Part shown: positions 41,641 through 50,318 of the stretch, piece by piece
How the letters are laid out: every line of letters begins with the position of its first letter
How positions within the stretch are numbered: position 1 is the first letter of the stretch
Position numbers and translations under genes: made by a program
DNA from: Tritrichomonas musculus
Lineage: Eukaryota > Parabasalia > Tritrichomonadida > Tritrichomonadidae
Direction: 5' to 3'
DNA: 64,000 bases
Assembly: GCA_039105265.1 (NCBI GenBank)
Contig: JAPFFF010000027.1
Location: forward strand, 124,001-188,000
The notes under the pieces: generated by a model
Seen by the model: the letters and a program-made list of their open reading frames with translations, nothing else
Told to the model about the DNA's origin: nothing
Database searches by the model: none

Positions 41641-42954
41641 ATGGTTGACATATTTGATTCATCTAGTAATTCTCGAGCTCAAAGTCCAGTTCTTCCTAAT
41701 GCTCAACATGCTAATCCTAATCTAGCATATCATCAATATCAAAGGCAACAACAACCACCAAATCAACGACAATATCAAAGGCAGCAACCACCACCACCAC
41801 CACCACGACAGCAACAGCAACCACAACAACAACAATATCAACTGCAACCAAGACAGCAATATCAACTGCAACCAAGACAGCAACAATATCAACAACCATA
41901 TCAACAACAATATCAACAACCATATCAACAGCAATATCAACAACCATATCAACAACCATATCAACAACCATATCAACAACCATATCAGCAGCAATATCAA
42001 CAACAATATCAACAACCATATCAACAACCATATCAACAACCATATCAACAACCATATCAGCAGCAATATCAGCAGCAATATCAGCAACAATATCAGCAAT
42101 ATGAGCAACCACATCAGCAACAACATCAGCAACATCAGCAACATCACCAACGTCAACCATATAGACAAGAAGCTGTCCATAGAAATCCTTATCAACCACG
42201 AGCTGCATCGTCATCAAGTCCATCACGATCACCAACTCCAAATCGAATACAACAACAACGGGGTGGCTTCATAAGTCGACTATTTGATTTGAGCCACATT
42301 AATTTAAATAATAAACGAACAATGGATTTAAATGGTTCACATGGTTCAGTATCAGAGCCTAATCAAAATGCATTGAATGTCATTACTCATACTGATGATA
42401 ATAATACAGCTATAGCCATGAGGTCAATTGAGGCAGACATTAGACTTCGAGAATTAGAAAACGAAGATCGTGAAAATAGTCGTAATCATCGAGACAAACG
42501 AAAAAATAATCAATTTGATAACAATTTGATTCCAAATACTGTTCCAGAAACACCTCGAGATACAACAATTAGTAATTACATTCAACATGTGTGTCATTAT
42601 TTTGACATTGATACTCAAAATATAAATATAAATGATGTAGGTTTCACGCGTGAATTCGTAGAGCATATTGCTAAACCAAACTATGTGAATTCAATTTTAT
42701 TCTATGGAGTTGAAGCATGCCATGCCCAAGATAAGTCTTATCTTCTTATAGATTACCATAACCGAAAACGTAAATCAACATTAATAAAAATGGGTAACGG
42801 ATGGTCCTATGAAGTAGTGAGATCTTTGAGACCAAGAGATATAGTTCTTGTTAGATTCATGCTAAATGATTCAATTAGAAATACTGGATCTTTGAAAATA
42901 ACAGAAGATAACTGTCCTCGTTGTCGTGGCTGCCCATGCTGGCCATTCTGTTAA
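41641..42954 (+). CDS. Gln/Tyr/Pro-rich repeat protein with Cys-rich C-terminus
   Basis: 437 residues from the ATG at 41641, chosen because upstream in-frame codons overlap the divergent fibre gene. After a short leader come Pro/Gln-rich runs and a block of YQQP and YQQQ units (about residues 80-160), encoded by 12-base repeats. The central part is disordered and Asn-rich. The last ~130 residues look folded (YVNSILFYGVEACHAQDKSY, LRPRDIVLVRF) and end CPRCRGCPCWPFC, which may bind metal. Function unknown. It is followed after 17 bases by the conserved core protein, suggesting shared expression. Confidence 0.7.
   Translation: MVDIFDSSSNSRAQSPVLPNAQHANPNLAYHQYQRQQQPPNQRQYQRQQPPPPPPRQQQQPQQQQYQLQPRQQYQLQPRQQQYQQPYQQQYQQPYQQQYQQPYQQPYQQPYQQPYQQQYQQQYQQPYQQPYQQPYQQPYQQQYQQQYQQQYQQYEQPHQQQHQQHQQHHQRQPYRQEAVHRNPYQPRAASSSSPSRSPTPNRIQQQRGGFISRLFDLSHINLNNKRTMDLNGSHGSVSEPNQNALNVITHTDDNNTAIAMRSIEADIRLRELENEDRENSRNHRDKRKNNQFDNNLIPNTVPETPRDTTISNYIQHVCHYFDIDTQNININDVGFTREFVEHIAKPNYVNSILFYGVEACHAQDKSYLLIDYHNRKRKSTLIKMGNGWSYEVVRSLRPRDIVLVRFMLNDSIRNTGSLKITEDNCPRCRGCPCWPFC
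41885..42110. repeat. 12-bp tandem repeat encoding YQQP/YQQQ
   Basis: Units TATCAACAACCA and TATCAACAACAA or TATCAGCAGCAA alternate about eighteen times. The third-position differences (CAA/CAG) show the array is not brand new. The reverse strand gives long but meaningless open frames. Confidence 0.9.
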
Positions 42955-42971
42955 ATTAATCATATCAAGAG

Positions 42972-44183
42972 ATGCTTGATAATATTTTTGCGTCAAGGCA
43001 AATGTCAGATATACCAGCACTCCCGCCTCAAGAGAATCCACAACCACAACCATTACCTGAACCTGCACATGAAGAAGTCATTCAAATTCGTCAACCAAAT
43101 AGAAGTAGACAACTCGAATATGATCAACATTTCCCAGCAGAAGAATTACCTGCAGAGGTTCATGAACGTAGACATACAGCAAGAATTCCAATTGGTTTCA
43201 ATTATAATCCAGAAGATGCTGAAGACATCAAGCAGCATACATTAAAGAATCTCGTTAGCAGTAGACAAGCACGTGATATTGTCAGATCCGCAAACTTCAT
43301 GCCAGGTCAATTCGGTTTATGGAATGCCAAACCAACTGGTGGAAATAATAGGTTTCAAGGTGATTTTGAAGACCTTGATGAAGATGGAATTGATGAATTC
43401 GTTGTCAGACGTGATGGCAAAATTGTAGCAGTTAATGGATACACAACCAAAGCATCAGATTTTCCATTCAAAGGTGCATATTATCAAACACATCCAACAC
43501 CACAACAACGTAAAGAAACGTCATATCGCAAATTCTTAAATGATGAATATTATGCACCTGAATATAACGATGATATGTCTGCAATCACTGCATGGGGTGG
43601 AGAAGATCCAACTACTGAAGAATTCAGACGTAAATATAAGAAACATACAACTCATGCACCTACTAAATTCTCTCCATATAGGGCATTCGCACAATTGATT
43701 GTCGCTCCAGCTTGTAAAGCAGCATTCCGTCAGGTAGCAGGTAATAACGTTGAGAAAGCTAAATTAGCACGTAGTATTGCAATAGATCTCAGTGGAAAGA
43801 AAGCTTATGAAGCAACAATGGCTTCTAAATTCTATGATACTAACGTTAAGATTCCATTCCTTAATTCAATTCGTGAACAGTTGCCAGCATTGCGTCAAGA
43901 TTTCGTTTCAATGAAGCGTAGATCAACTCCAGATTATGAAGTCAATTGGACTAATGGAAGCTTATGTTCTAAACAATTCGAACAATGGTTATTCAATAAA
44001 GCAGCTGTTAAAGAACGTATCAAAGCATATGTTCATGACATGTTATCTACACAAAGAGAACAGTTCATTACTGATGTCAAGAACAAGATTGTTGCATCAT
44101 TAAATAGAAATGACAATTTCAGAAATTCATTAACAGATTCATGGGCCATGAAACAACGACAAATGCAAGCAATCTATGAATAA
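42972..44183 (+). CDS. Conserved Maverick core protein (DxNxDG-containing), element A
   Basis: 403 residues. The N-terminal 70 residues are Pro/Gln-rich. The folded part contains DLDEDGIDEFVVRRDGKIVAVNGY, a calcium-loop-like segment that aligns with DLNGDKVDDVILIDRNGNPSIINGY in the segment-B protein at 50319, followed in both by a basic QQRKETSYRKFL / KQERKEMPFNKWI region. A helical C-terminus (REQLPALRQDF, KAAVKERIKAYVHDML) follows. Presence in both elements and a position beside capsid genes suggest a virion or assembly function. An alternative start is the ATG at 43002 (MSDIPALPP). Confidence 0.7.
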   Translation: MLDNIFASRQMSDIPALPPQENPQPQPLPEPAHEEVIQIRQPNRSRQLEYDQHFPAEELPAEVHERRHTARIPIGFNYNPEDAEDIKQHTLKNLVSSRQARDIVRSANFMPGQFGLWNAKPTGGNNRFQGDFEDLDEDGIDEFVVRRDGKIVAVNGYTTKASDFPFKGAYYQTHPTPQQRKETSYRKFLNDEYYAPEYNDDMSAITAWGGEDPTTEEFRRKYKKHTTHAPTKFSPYRAFAQLIVAPACKAAFRQVAGNNVEKAKLARSIAIDLSGKKAYEATMASKFYDTNVKIPFLNSIREQLPALRQDFVSMKRRSTPDYEVNWTNGSLCSKQFEQWLFNKAAVKERIKAYVHDMLSTQREQFITDVKNKIVASLNRNDNFRNSLTDSWAMKQRQMQAIYE

Positions 44184-44217
44184 AAATAATACTTTGTGAA
44201 TCGTTTCAGAACATATT

Positions 44218-45039
44218 CTATATTACATTTCCATTATTGCAATCGATTATGATCTTCTGGTGTTTATTCATATTTTTGTATCGTTCATACAATTCATCAA
44301 ATGATATGCTCATAGTAATCTGATGAGTAATGTATCTCAACTGCTCTTTTGAATATGTCCCAAATACGAATACCGTAGAGACATTTGATTTAATGGTTGT
44401 TGATAGCGATTTCCAGAACTGGACATTCAAGAAGAATGATATATGGTTATGTCGACATGTAGTCATCAGATTGTTGAAATATGATTTCTCATTTGCAAGT
44501 AATTTGTTATTAGCAATATCATCAAATAGTATCAAGGTATGCAACATTGGTGCACGAAAATCATTAACTTTCAATGCTTTGAATATCTCGATTCGTTGCT
44601 CATCAATGATTTGATTCTCTAAATGTTCCTTCCTTATTGTGTAATACAGTTGCTTATAATTCAATAATGCATTAACATATTCTTCAGCATTCTCTTGGGA
44701 AACATATGCTATTGGTATTTCAATGAGTTCCCTTAATGACTCAAATGTAACATCTTTCTGTTCACCTGTTTTGGATATATATATGAGAAGATGTGCTGCA
44801 TTTGGAATTGAAGCTATTTTAATGATTTCTTCAATTGCTGATAACGTCTTTCCGGAACCTTGTTTGCCAACGAATATATTCACAGAATTATAGTAAATAT
44901 TGATGTCTTTGTGAATCTTTCTGATCAATGCATTCGTGACTTGTCCTTTATTTCTTCTCAAGCAATCTCTAACCATATCATGAACGTAGCTGAATGAGTC
45001 TTGATTCCCAAACGAAGTCGTAAAGCTTTGATTATACAT
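44218..45039 (-). CDS. A32-like genome-packaging ATPase
   Basis: 273 residues. Walker A GKQGSGKT at 58-65 and Walker B LILFDD at 169-174, followed by a conserved TTCRHNHISFFLNVQ segment with the sensor Gln, as in the FtsK/HerA-type packaging ATPases of Mavericks and nucleocytoplasmic large DNA viruses. It would pump element DNA into a procapsid. It converges with the core protein at 42972 and lies head-to-tail with the coiled-coil gene at 45171. No homologue is visible in segment B. Confidence 0.9.
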   Translation of the reverse strand: MYNQSFTTSFGNQDSFSYVHDMVRDCLRRNKGQVTNALIRKIHKDINIYYNSVNIFVGKQGSGKTLSAIEEIIKIASIPNAAHLLIYISKTGEQKDVTFESLRELIEIPIAYVSQENAEEYVNALLNYKQLYYTIRKEHLENQIIDEQRIEIFKALKVNDFRAPMLHTLILFDDIANNKLLANEKSYFNNLMTTCRHNHISFFLNVQFWKSLSTTIKSNVSTVFVFGTYSKEQLRYITHQITMSISFDELYERYKNMNKHQKIIIDCNNGNVI

Positions 45040-45170
45040 TTACAGTTAATTAAAATGGATGCAAACATAAGCTTGCAAAAGTCTCAAAAATGGGTGTGCC
45101 CAAAATAGGGCGGACCTAAAATCCTAATGAAAATGGATTCAAAAATATTTGCAAAAAGTTTTTTCGAATA

Positions 45171-45524
45171 TCATTCACCATTAATTGCTTTAACAATGTC
45201 GTTGATGGCTGTCTTGATTGCAAGAATATCACTTTTGAGTTGCTCTATTTCATTCTGTATATCCAAGATTGCAGACTCATTTTCACGATCAATTTGTGGA
45301 TCATTTTGTGATTCATCTACCTGTTTCTTGACAGCTTTCTTTAGACAAAGTACACCTTTGATTTTGGTAATACGATATCCCTCAATGTAATACATCTTAT
45401 TAAGTTTATGAGTCGTAATCTTATCAATCTCGTCTTTATTTTTAGCATACCACAGATTGAATTCATCTGGAGTATTAAATGTTTTCAAATATTCTTTAAT
45501 AGGTCCAATCACTTTTACTTCCAT
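45171..45524 (-). CDS. Conserved Maverick coiled-coil protein, element A
   Basis: 117 residues. The first half (FNTPDEFNLWYAKNKDEI, then LNKMYYIEGYRITKIKG) aligns with the segment-B protein at 57025 (EEFNLFYQKNIEQM, LNKIYKIITNDG). The second half is a coiled coil (IQNEIEQLKSDILAIKTAIND). In both elements it sits next to the pVI-like gene, so it probably belongs to the capsid module. Exact role unknown. Confidence 0.65.
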   Translation of the reverse strand: MEVKVIGPIKEYLKTFNTPDEFNLWYAKNKDEIDKITTHKLNKMYYIEGYRITKIKGVLCLKKAVKKQVDESQNDPQIDRENESAILDIQNEIEQLKSDILAIKTAINDIVKAINGE

Positions 45525-45579
45525 TTGATGTCACATAAAAATAAACAATCACATTAAATCATCAATGGACTCATTTAAA

Positions 45580-45927
45580 TCACTTCAAGATTGGAGTTAG
45601 TCTACCTTTATTTCCACCAAGAATTGGTCTTTGAATCATTTCCACCTTATTGTTTGAATCGTCTTTAATTATTGAATCGAAATTTGTGAAATCTATTGGT
45701 AAAGGTTTTGGTTTGATTGGGTTTGTTTTAGGTGGAATTGGCGCAACTTTATTGAGTAAGTAATCAGCTCCATTAGCAATACTATTAACGATGCCGCCAA
45801 CTGTATCACCAAACATAGGTCCAACTTTTCGTGCTATTTCAATTCCCTTACGAATGTATGGAGATGCTTTCTTTATGAAATTCTTTCCTTTCACCAGCAA
45901 GTTCTTAAACCAGGTTCCGAATGCCAT
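45580..45927 (-). CDS. Small pVI-like capsid-associated protein, element A
   Basis: 115 residues. The N-terminus MAFGTWFKNLLVKGKNFIKKAS is a basic amphipathic helix, followed by a Gly/Ile-rich stretch and a Pro/Lys-rich tail. This resembles the membrane-active minor capsid proteins of the adenovirus protein VI type that Mavericks are thought to encode. The segment-B counterpart is at 56734. It is divergent from the capsid gene start at 45984 across 56 bases, as in segment B. Confidence 0.55.
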   Translation of the reverse strand: MAFGTWFKNLLVKGKNFIKKASPYIRKGIEIARKVGPMFGDTVGGIVNSIANGADYLLNKVAPIPPKTNPIKPKPLPIDFTNFDSIIKDDSNNKVEMIQRPILGGNKGRLTPILK

Positions 45928-45983
45928 TTTCTTTGGGTTTGTATTAAAATCTCAAAAATGTAACTTCACACGAATCTTTTTTA

Positions 45984-46214
45984 ATGCAAGCTCAAAGAAT
46001 GACATATCAGAACGCCCAACTCAAGAACACAGGTAATGACGAAGGTGATGTCCTAAAATTCTTCCAATCAAAACTTCGAAATCTCATTGCATACAATGGT
46101 GGTGATCATACATTTGGATGGTTTACAGAAGATGTTGATGATAAAGATGCTCCCATGCCAATTGGAACCAAAACGAAAATCAAATGGACACATCAAGGTA
46201 GTAGTATAGTATAG
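45984..46214 (+). pseudogene. Major capsid protein, N-terminal fragment (element A)
   Basis: 76 residues that align with the start of the segment-B capsid protein: both have an N-terminal TGN...VL..F....RN.I..N.G pattern, then a D..D..AP...G stretch and a conserved TH. The match and the frame end at about 46205-46214, where GC-rich hairpin sequence takes over. About 85 % of the gene is missing, so element A cannot make its capsid from this copy. Confidence 0.7.
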
Positions 46215-46243
46215 GCGGTGTCTCATACTTCGCCACCGCCTAC
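46213..46243. repeat. GC-rich hairpin at the A/B junction
   Basis: TAGGCGGTG and its exact complement CACCGCCTA are separated by 13 bases. It begins right where the capsid fragment of element A stops. The following ~100 bases stay unusually GC-rich for this contig. Confidence 0.75.
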
Positions 46244-47120
46244 ACTGCTCGCCACCAAGCTCAGGTACACCTTCGCTTGGGCCTCGCTACCCGGCCAAAT
46301 ATCCTCTGAAAACCTATCGTAAGTACACACTCTCTACTTTCACTATTCCACCAATGTCATTTCCAAGGTATGAAGTAGTTTTTGAGATTTCTAATGGTGT
46401 TTTTTGAATTCTACACCCGAAAATACGGTATTTCTTGTATAGGCACGACCCCGAAATATTGAGTTTTGATTGAGTTAATATTTTCTCTCAAATATTTTTA
46501 TGCCAGAAGTATATTTTTTTTCTCTCAAATATTTTGAAAAGATTTTATAAAAATATTCTTAAAAAGTTAACTAGACACCAAGATATTTTAATATTATTTT
46601 TCACTTTTTGAATTTAAATTTTTATTATTTTATTATGGATTTTAATTAATTTTTCAAAATTTTTGTTCCACTTTTTGAATTTAAATTTTTGTATTGCGCA
46701 AGCTTGCTCAGTCTTGTTCAATCTTGCGCAAGCCTTTCGCAACTCTTGCGCAAGTACACCTCTCTGGCATCCTAAAATTTTCATTAAAATTGAGAAATAA
46801 AATTTTTTCCTTTAAAATTATAATATTTGTGAAAGAAAATTTTATTAATAAATTGATAGATAAAATTTTTTATTATTTTTACAAGTTTATGGTTATAATT
46901 TATTAAAATTAATTTTTATAAAAAATGTCGGACTTTCTATTTTTCGAACCATGTAACTTTCCACCAAATATTACCATTGAGCTATGACCCCATACAAGAA
47001 TATTTTTGGATGGTTTATTTTTAAAACTGAATTCTGAATATATTATTTGAGTTATTATAATATATTTCAATATTTATTTGGTTTTATATTTATTCAAAAT
47101 CGAGTTTCCATCTTTGTCTA
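46244..47120. other. Non-coding left part of segment B
   Basis: No gene supported. It contains three copies of the palindrome TTGCGCAAG (46694-46702, 46724-46732 and 46746-46754) within 61 bases and AT-rich DNA on both sides. It may be the terminal region of segment B. Confidence 0.45.
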
Positions 47121-47450
47121 TGCGTGTGTCGTAATGGTTAAACTCCCTACCTAACATCCTAGGTTCGACATATATCCGGAACGCATTTTTTCTGAGTTAT
47201 GAGAAAGAGTGGACTTTGAGTGAAATCTGTGAAAACTTGGATTTGTGGCTAAGTTGTGAGTTGTTCGTTAACAATTATTCCGCAAACAAAAAACTTATTG
47301 AGTTAAGTTTCCATCTTCCTGATCGAGGCCATTAACTTCCCCTAGTTAACGGACGGCTCCTTTCAATAAGGATTTCATTTGGAGTAGATCTCTTTTATAA
47401 GTAATTCAGAAAAAGGCCTCTCAGGGTTGGTTTTTGCACTTTTGTTTTTA
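47121..47450 (+). ncRNA. Candidate structured Maverick RNA, copy B
   Basis: Counterpart of 36447-36802. GTGTCGTAATGGTTAAAC (A-box-like) and AGGTTCGACA (B-box-like) are followed by a six-T run (47186-47191). Three hairpins follow: AACTT/AAGTT, TTGTT/AACAA and AACTTA/TAAGTT. A stem GAGGCC (47325-47330) / GGCCTC (47415-47420) encloses TTAACT/AGTTAA and CCTTTCAATAAGG. GGTTTTTGCACTTTTGTTTTT starts at 47429. The distance from GTTCGA to GGTTTTTGCA is 266 bases here and 267 in copy A, although primary sequence has mostly diverged. TGCGT and ACGCA at the edges of the tRNA-like head can pair, but a full cloverleaf does not form. Confidence 0.55.
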
Positions 47451-47463
47451 TATTTTTATAAAA

Positions 47464-48714
47464 ATGTATCCAACACTAAATCCTACAGAAGAACAAACAC
47501 CTATACCAATTGAATATGCTTACTTTTTAGAAGATGGGGAACGAGATAAAACAAGACCTAATCGTTTTTATTTTAATTATCCTCAAGATTGGGTTACTTC
47601 AAATAGAGGGGAATCAATAATAGGCGTAAGAAATATATGGACAAATAATAGAAGAAGAAAAATTGCTTACACGATAGGAATCAGAAAATATTATAAAAAA
47701 GATTATGATGACAAAAAGCTAAATAACCCAAATCAATCATATGATGACCTTTATTTATCTATTCCTAATGATAGGAAATCAGAATTATTTTATAATTTAA
47801 CTTCTTGGATTCCTTCAGAAAAAGATTTAAGAGAAATATTAAGTGATTTGAGGTATTTTTTAGAACCAGAGTTTAAAAAATATAATGTTGCTCCAATTGC
47901 ATTAAATAAATTTCTTCATTCTTCAATTGATACACAAAAAAAGAAAATAGAAGATGAAATAGAAAAGAAAATGAATGAAACATTACAACTTGATAATGAA
48001 ATAGCAAATAGTGTTGATTTAAATGAAATAGCACAAAAAACATTTCAAAGACAGATTTTATATAATGAGTGCTGGGAATTGAGAAGAAAAAAGGATGAAT
48101 TGGAGGAATCAAAAAAATTAGTTGGACAACCTGTTTTTGATTTAAAGGATGTTGGTATGGATGGATATTATGATTATAACAAAAAGAAATTTATTGAAAT
48201 AATGTACTCACCTTGTAATGAAGATGAAAATAATCCATTTTATGTTGATTTATCAATTAGCTTTCGCATAAGACCTTTTAAAAATGGAATACAAGATAAT
48301 TCTATTAATGCTATTTATGATTTTGTTGATGTTATGAATGTTGGTTATGAACCTTTTCAAAATAATCCAAACAAATACATGGACTTAGAGAATCCTATTG
48401 AAGACAAAAATGAAAATATAGTGAGATATGAAGGTATATGGATGAGAGAAATACAATTTGAGGACGTGTGGGATAGAGTTAGTTGCAAAATATATTCATC
48501 AATAGCAGAACAATCATCAAAAGGATATTTAGGGAATAGTAAAGTTATATTTAACCCAATCAAATACTTCAAGCTAAACTCAACTGATCAAAGATTTTGG
48601 ATAGAATTCTATTCAGGGCGTCATAATCAGATACCAGTAAAGATACCAAATAATGAAACATTTTATATTGAGATGCAATTCATGCCATTCAATAAGAAAT
48701 TGATGTATGTTTAA
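47464..48714 (+). CDS. Unknown segment-B protein, possible minor capsid candidate
   Basis: 416 residues from the ATG at 47464 (MYPTLNPTEEQTP), the first ATG in frame. The central part has a long Glu/Lys coiled coil (about 155-215). The C-terminal ~150 residues look beta-rich (VDLSISFRIRPF, RFWIEFYSGRHNQIPVKIPNNETFYIEMQFMPF). A beta-rich end in a Maverick suggests a penton-like or other structural protein, but no signature proves it. No homologue remains in element A, whose corresponding part may be missing. It follows the structured RNA candidate directly. Confidence 0.55.
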   Translation: MYPTLNPTEEQTPIPIEYAYFLEDGERDKTRPNRFYFNYPQDWVTSNRGESIIGVRNIWTNNRRRKIAYTIGIRKYYKKDYDDKKLNNPNQSYDDLYLSIPNDRKSELFYNLTSWIPSEKDLREILSDLRYFLEPEFKKYNVAPIALNKFLHSSIDTQKKKIEDEIEKKMNETLQLDNEIANSVDLNEIAQKTFQRQILYNECWELRRKKDELEESKKLVGQPVFDLKDVGMDGYYDYNKKKFIEIMYSPCNEDENNPFYVDLSISFRIRPFKNGIQDNSINAIYDFVDVMNVGYEPFQNNPNKYMDLENPIEDKNENIVRYEGIWMREIQFEDVWDRVSCKIYSSIAEQSSKGYLGNSKVIFNPIKYFKLNSTDQRFWIEFYSGRHNQIPVKIPNNETFYIEMQFMPFNKKLMYV

Positions 48715-48725
48715 GACTAATTTAA

Positions 48726-49844
48726 ATGAACAAAAAGCATTTTAAGACAATTAATGAGCTTCATTCTTTTTTTCCTTGGAGATCTGCCTCTAAATTTGTT
48801 CCACTCGCAAAACGATATGGATTCACAGAAGAAGCCGCATTAGATTATTTAAGGAAGATAGTACATGATGTAAAGGTACCAAAGGCAAAGTTTATGAATA
48901 TCTATTCTAAACACTCTGGAGGATATCAAATGGACACATTCATCAATGATAAGACAAAGGATGGTCTCAACTATTTGATGCTAATTAATATTAACACAAG
49001 AAAAGCATATTGTTATCCAATGAAGGGGAAAGGTGCAAAAGAAGTAGTCAAGGCATAAAATAAATTTTTTGAGGACGAACCAGATGTCTATTCGATAACA
49101 TCAGACCAGGATGCTGCTTACTTGTCCAATGATGTATTACAGTTGATGAAGACCAAAAATATTGTTTACACTACTACCGAGGATAATAATCATAATGTAC
49201 TAGGTATCATAAATAGGTTCATGAGAACGATTAGAGACATGGTAGGCGAGAACAGGTTCATCAATGAGAAAGAAATGGATAGTTTAATAGATTCATACAA
49301 CAATTCTCCCCACAGATCATTGGACTATAAGATACCAAACGAGATGACAGAGAAAGATGAAAAAGAATATGTAAAAACCAAGTCGCAAAACAATCCATAT
49401 GACTTTAAGCCAAATGATAGAGTTAGAATTATTCAGGCTAAGGAGCCATTTTCGAAGCGCAGGAACAAGGTAAGCAAGGAAGCATATATAGTTGATTCAA
49501 AGGCTGGGAACCAATTTATAATTAAGTCCAAAGATGAGTCAATAGACAAACTCCCTGGTTATAGGTTAATCAAGACACAAAACAAAAATAAAGGTTCAAA
49601 GGGCAATGAGGCTGAAGTGCCTCTGGCCAAAACACTTAAGGGAGGCAAGAGAGGTATTGTGGAGAAGATTATTTCTTATGATACAACAAAGAACAAATAT
49701 AAAATTAAATACAGCGAAGGTACAGAAGACATCATACCGGCTAAAAATTTACGAGAAGGTGCTCCAACAAAGCTATCTAATCTTGAAGTGGATTACTGGT
49801 CAAAGAAGAAAAATATACCTGTAAAAATACGTCAGTGGATTTAA
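48726..49844 (+). pseudogene. Maverick integrase 1 of segment B, with one in-frame stop
   Basis: One frame of 372 codons interrupted only by TAA at 49056-49058. The core has Asp70 in YQMDTFIND, a second Asp in ITSDQDAAYL and Asn in GIINRFMRTIRDM, where Glu is expected. After it come YNNSPHRSL and a small beta domain (GKRGIVEKIISYDTTKNKYK, EGTEDIIPAKNL) of the chromo/Tudor-like type seen in some integrases. The stop lies between the first and second catalytic residues, so the product is dead unless the stop is read through. The nearby stop-free frame shows that the lesion is recent. It starts 11 bases after the previous gene. Confidence 0.8.
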
Positions 49845-49876
49845 AAATATTTTTATATATTTTTTCACTATGATAA

Positions 49877-50308
49877 ATGTCAACTGAACTGGCTACAGAA
49901 TTTGTTCCATTAATTGGTTTCGAAGATAGTTATGAAATACTTAATCAATATCCATTTACAATAAAAAGAAAGAAAGACAACAAAATTGTAAATGAGTGGA
50001 TTGAAAATAATGGTTACTGTAGATTACATTTAATTATCAATGGAAAACAAAAGAAATTTCAAAAACATGTATTGATAGCTAAGCAATTTATTCCTAATGA
50101 TGACCCCGAAAATAAAAAATATGTTGACCATTTAAACCACAACAGAATAGATAATAGAATTGATAACCTACGTTGGGTATCTGCATCAACAAATGGGCTA
50201 AACATAATTATCGACATATCTTTTAATGTATTCGTTAATCAATCCGTCAATAGTATTTGTTTTTGTTATGTGTCCGCTCTGCTCAATCGTAAACATTCAA
50301 TTTATTAG
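49877..50308 (+). CDS. NUMOD4-HNH endonuclease
   Basis: 143 residues. NUMOD4-like N-terminus (FVPLIGFEDSYEI, PFTIKRKK), then the HNH core VDHLNHNRIDNRIDNLRW (83-100) with Asp84-His85 and Asn residues in the usual places, followed by VSASTN. Such enzymes cut DNA and are common in phages and large viruses as homing nucleases. The last ~33 residues (IIDISFNVFVNQSVNSICF) do not look like the family, so the C-terminus may be altered by a late frameshift. Element A has only the N-terminal part of a relative at 34183. Confidence 0.75.
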   Translation: MSTELATEFVPLIGFEDSYEILNQYPFTIKRKKDNKIVNEWIENNGYCRLHLIINGKQKKFQKHVLIAKQFIPNDDPENKKYVDHLNHNRIDNRIDNLRWVSASTNGLNIIIDISFNVFVNQSVNSICFCYVSALLNRKHSIY

Positions 50309-50318
50309 AAACTAAACA

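Larger units (their letters stand above)
25745..46211. mobile_element. Maverick/Polinton A (right end truncated)
   Basis: A continuous block of virus-like genes: PolB, integrase, KilA-N protein, fibre-like protein, Gln-rich protein, conserved core protein, packaging ATPase, coiled-coil protein, pVI-like protein and the start of the major capsid protein. Gene density and codon use differ sharply from the host flanks. The left boundary is placed just after the host stop at 25744, where composition changes. The right end is cut inside the capsid gene near 46205-46215, so the right terminal repeat is missing and no target duplication can be checked. Confidence 0.85.

Noticed and set aside
41717-42241. 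Long minus-strand frames rich in Leu/Ile or Val/Asp opposite the Gln-rich gene
   Set aside because: They are antisense reflections of the 12-base CAA repeat and have repeat-driven composition.
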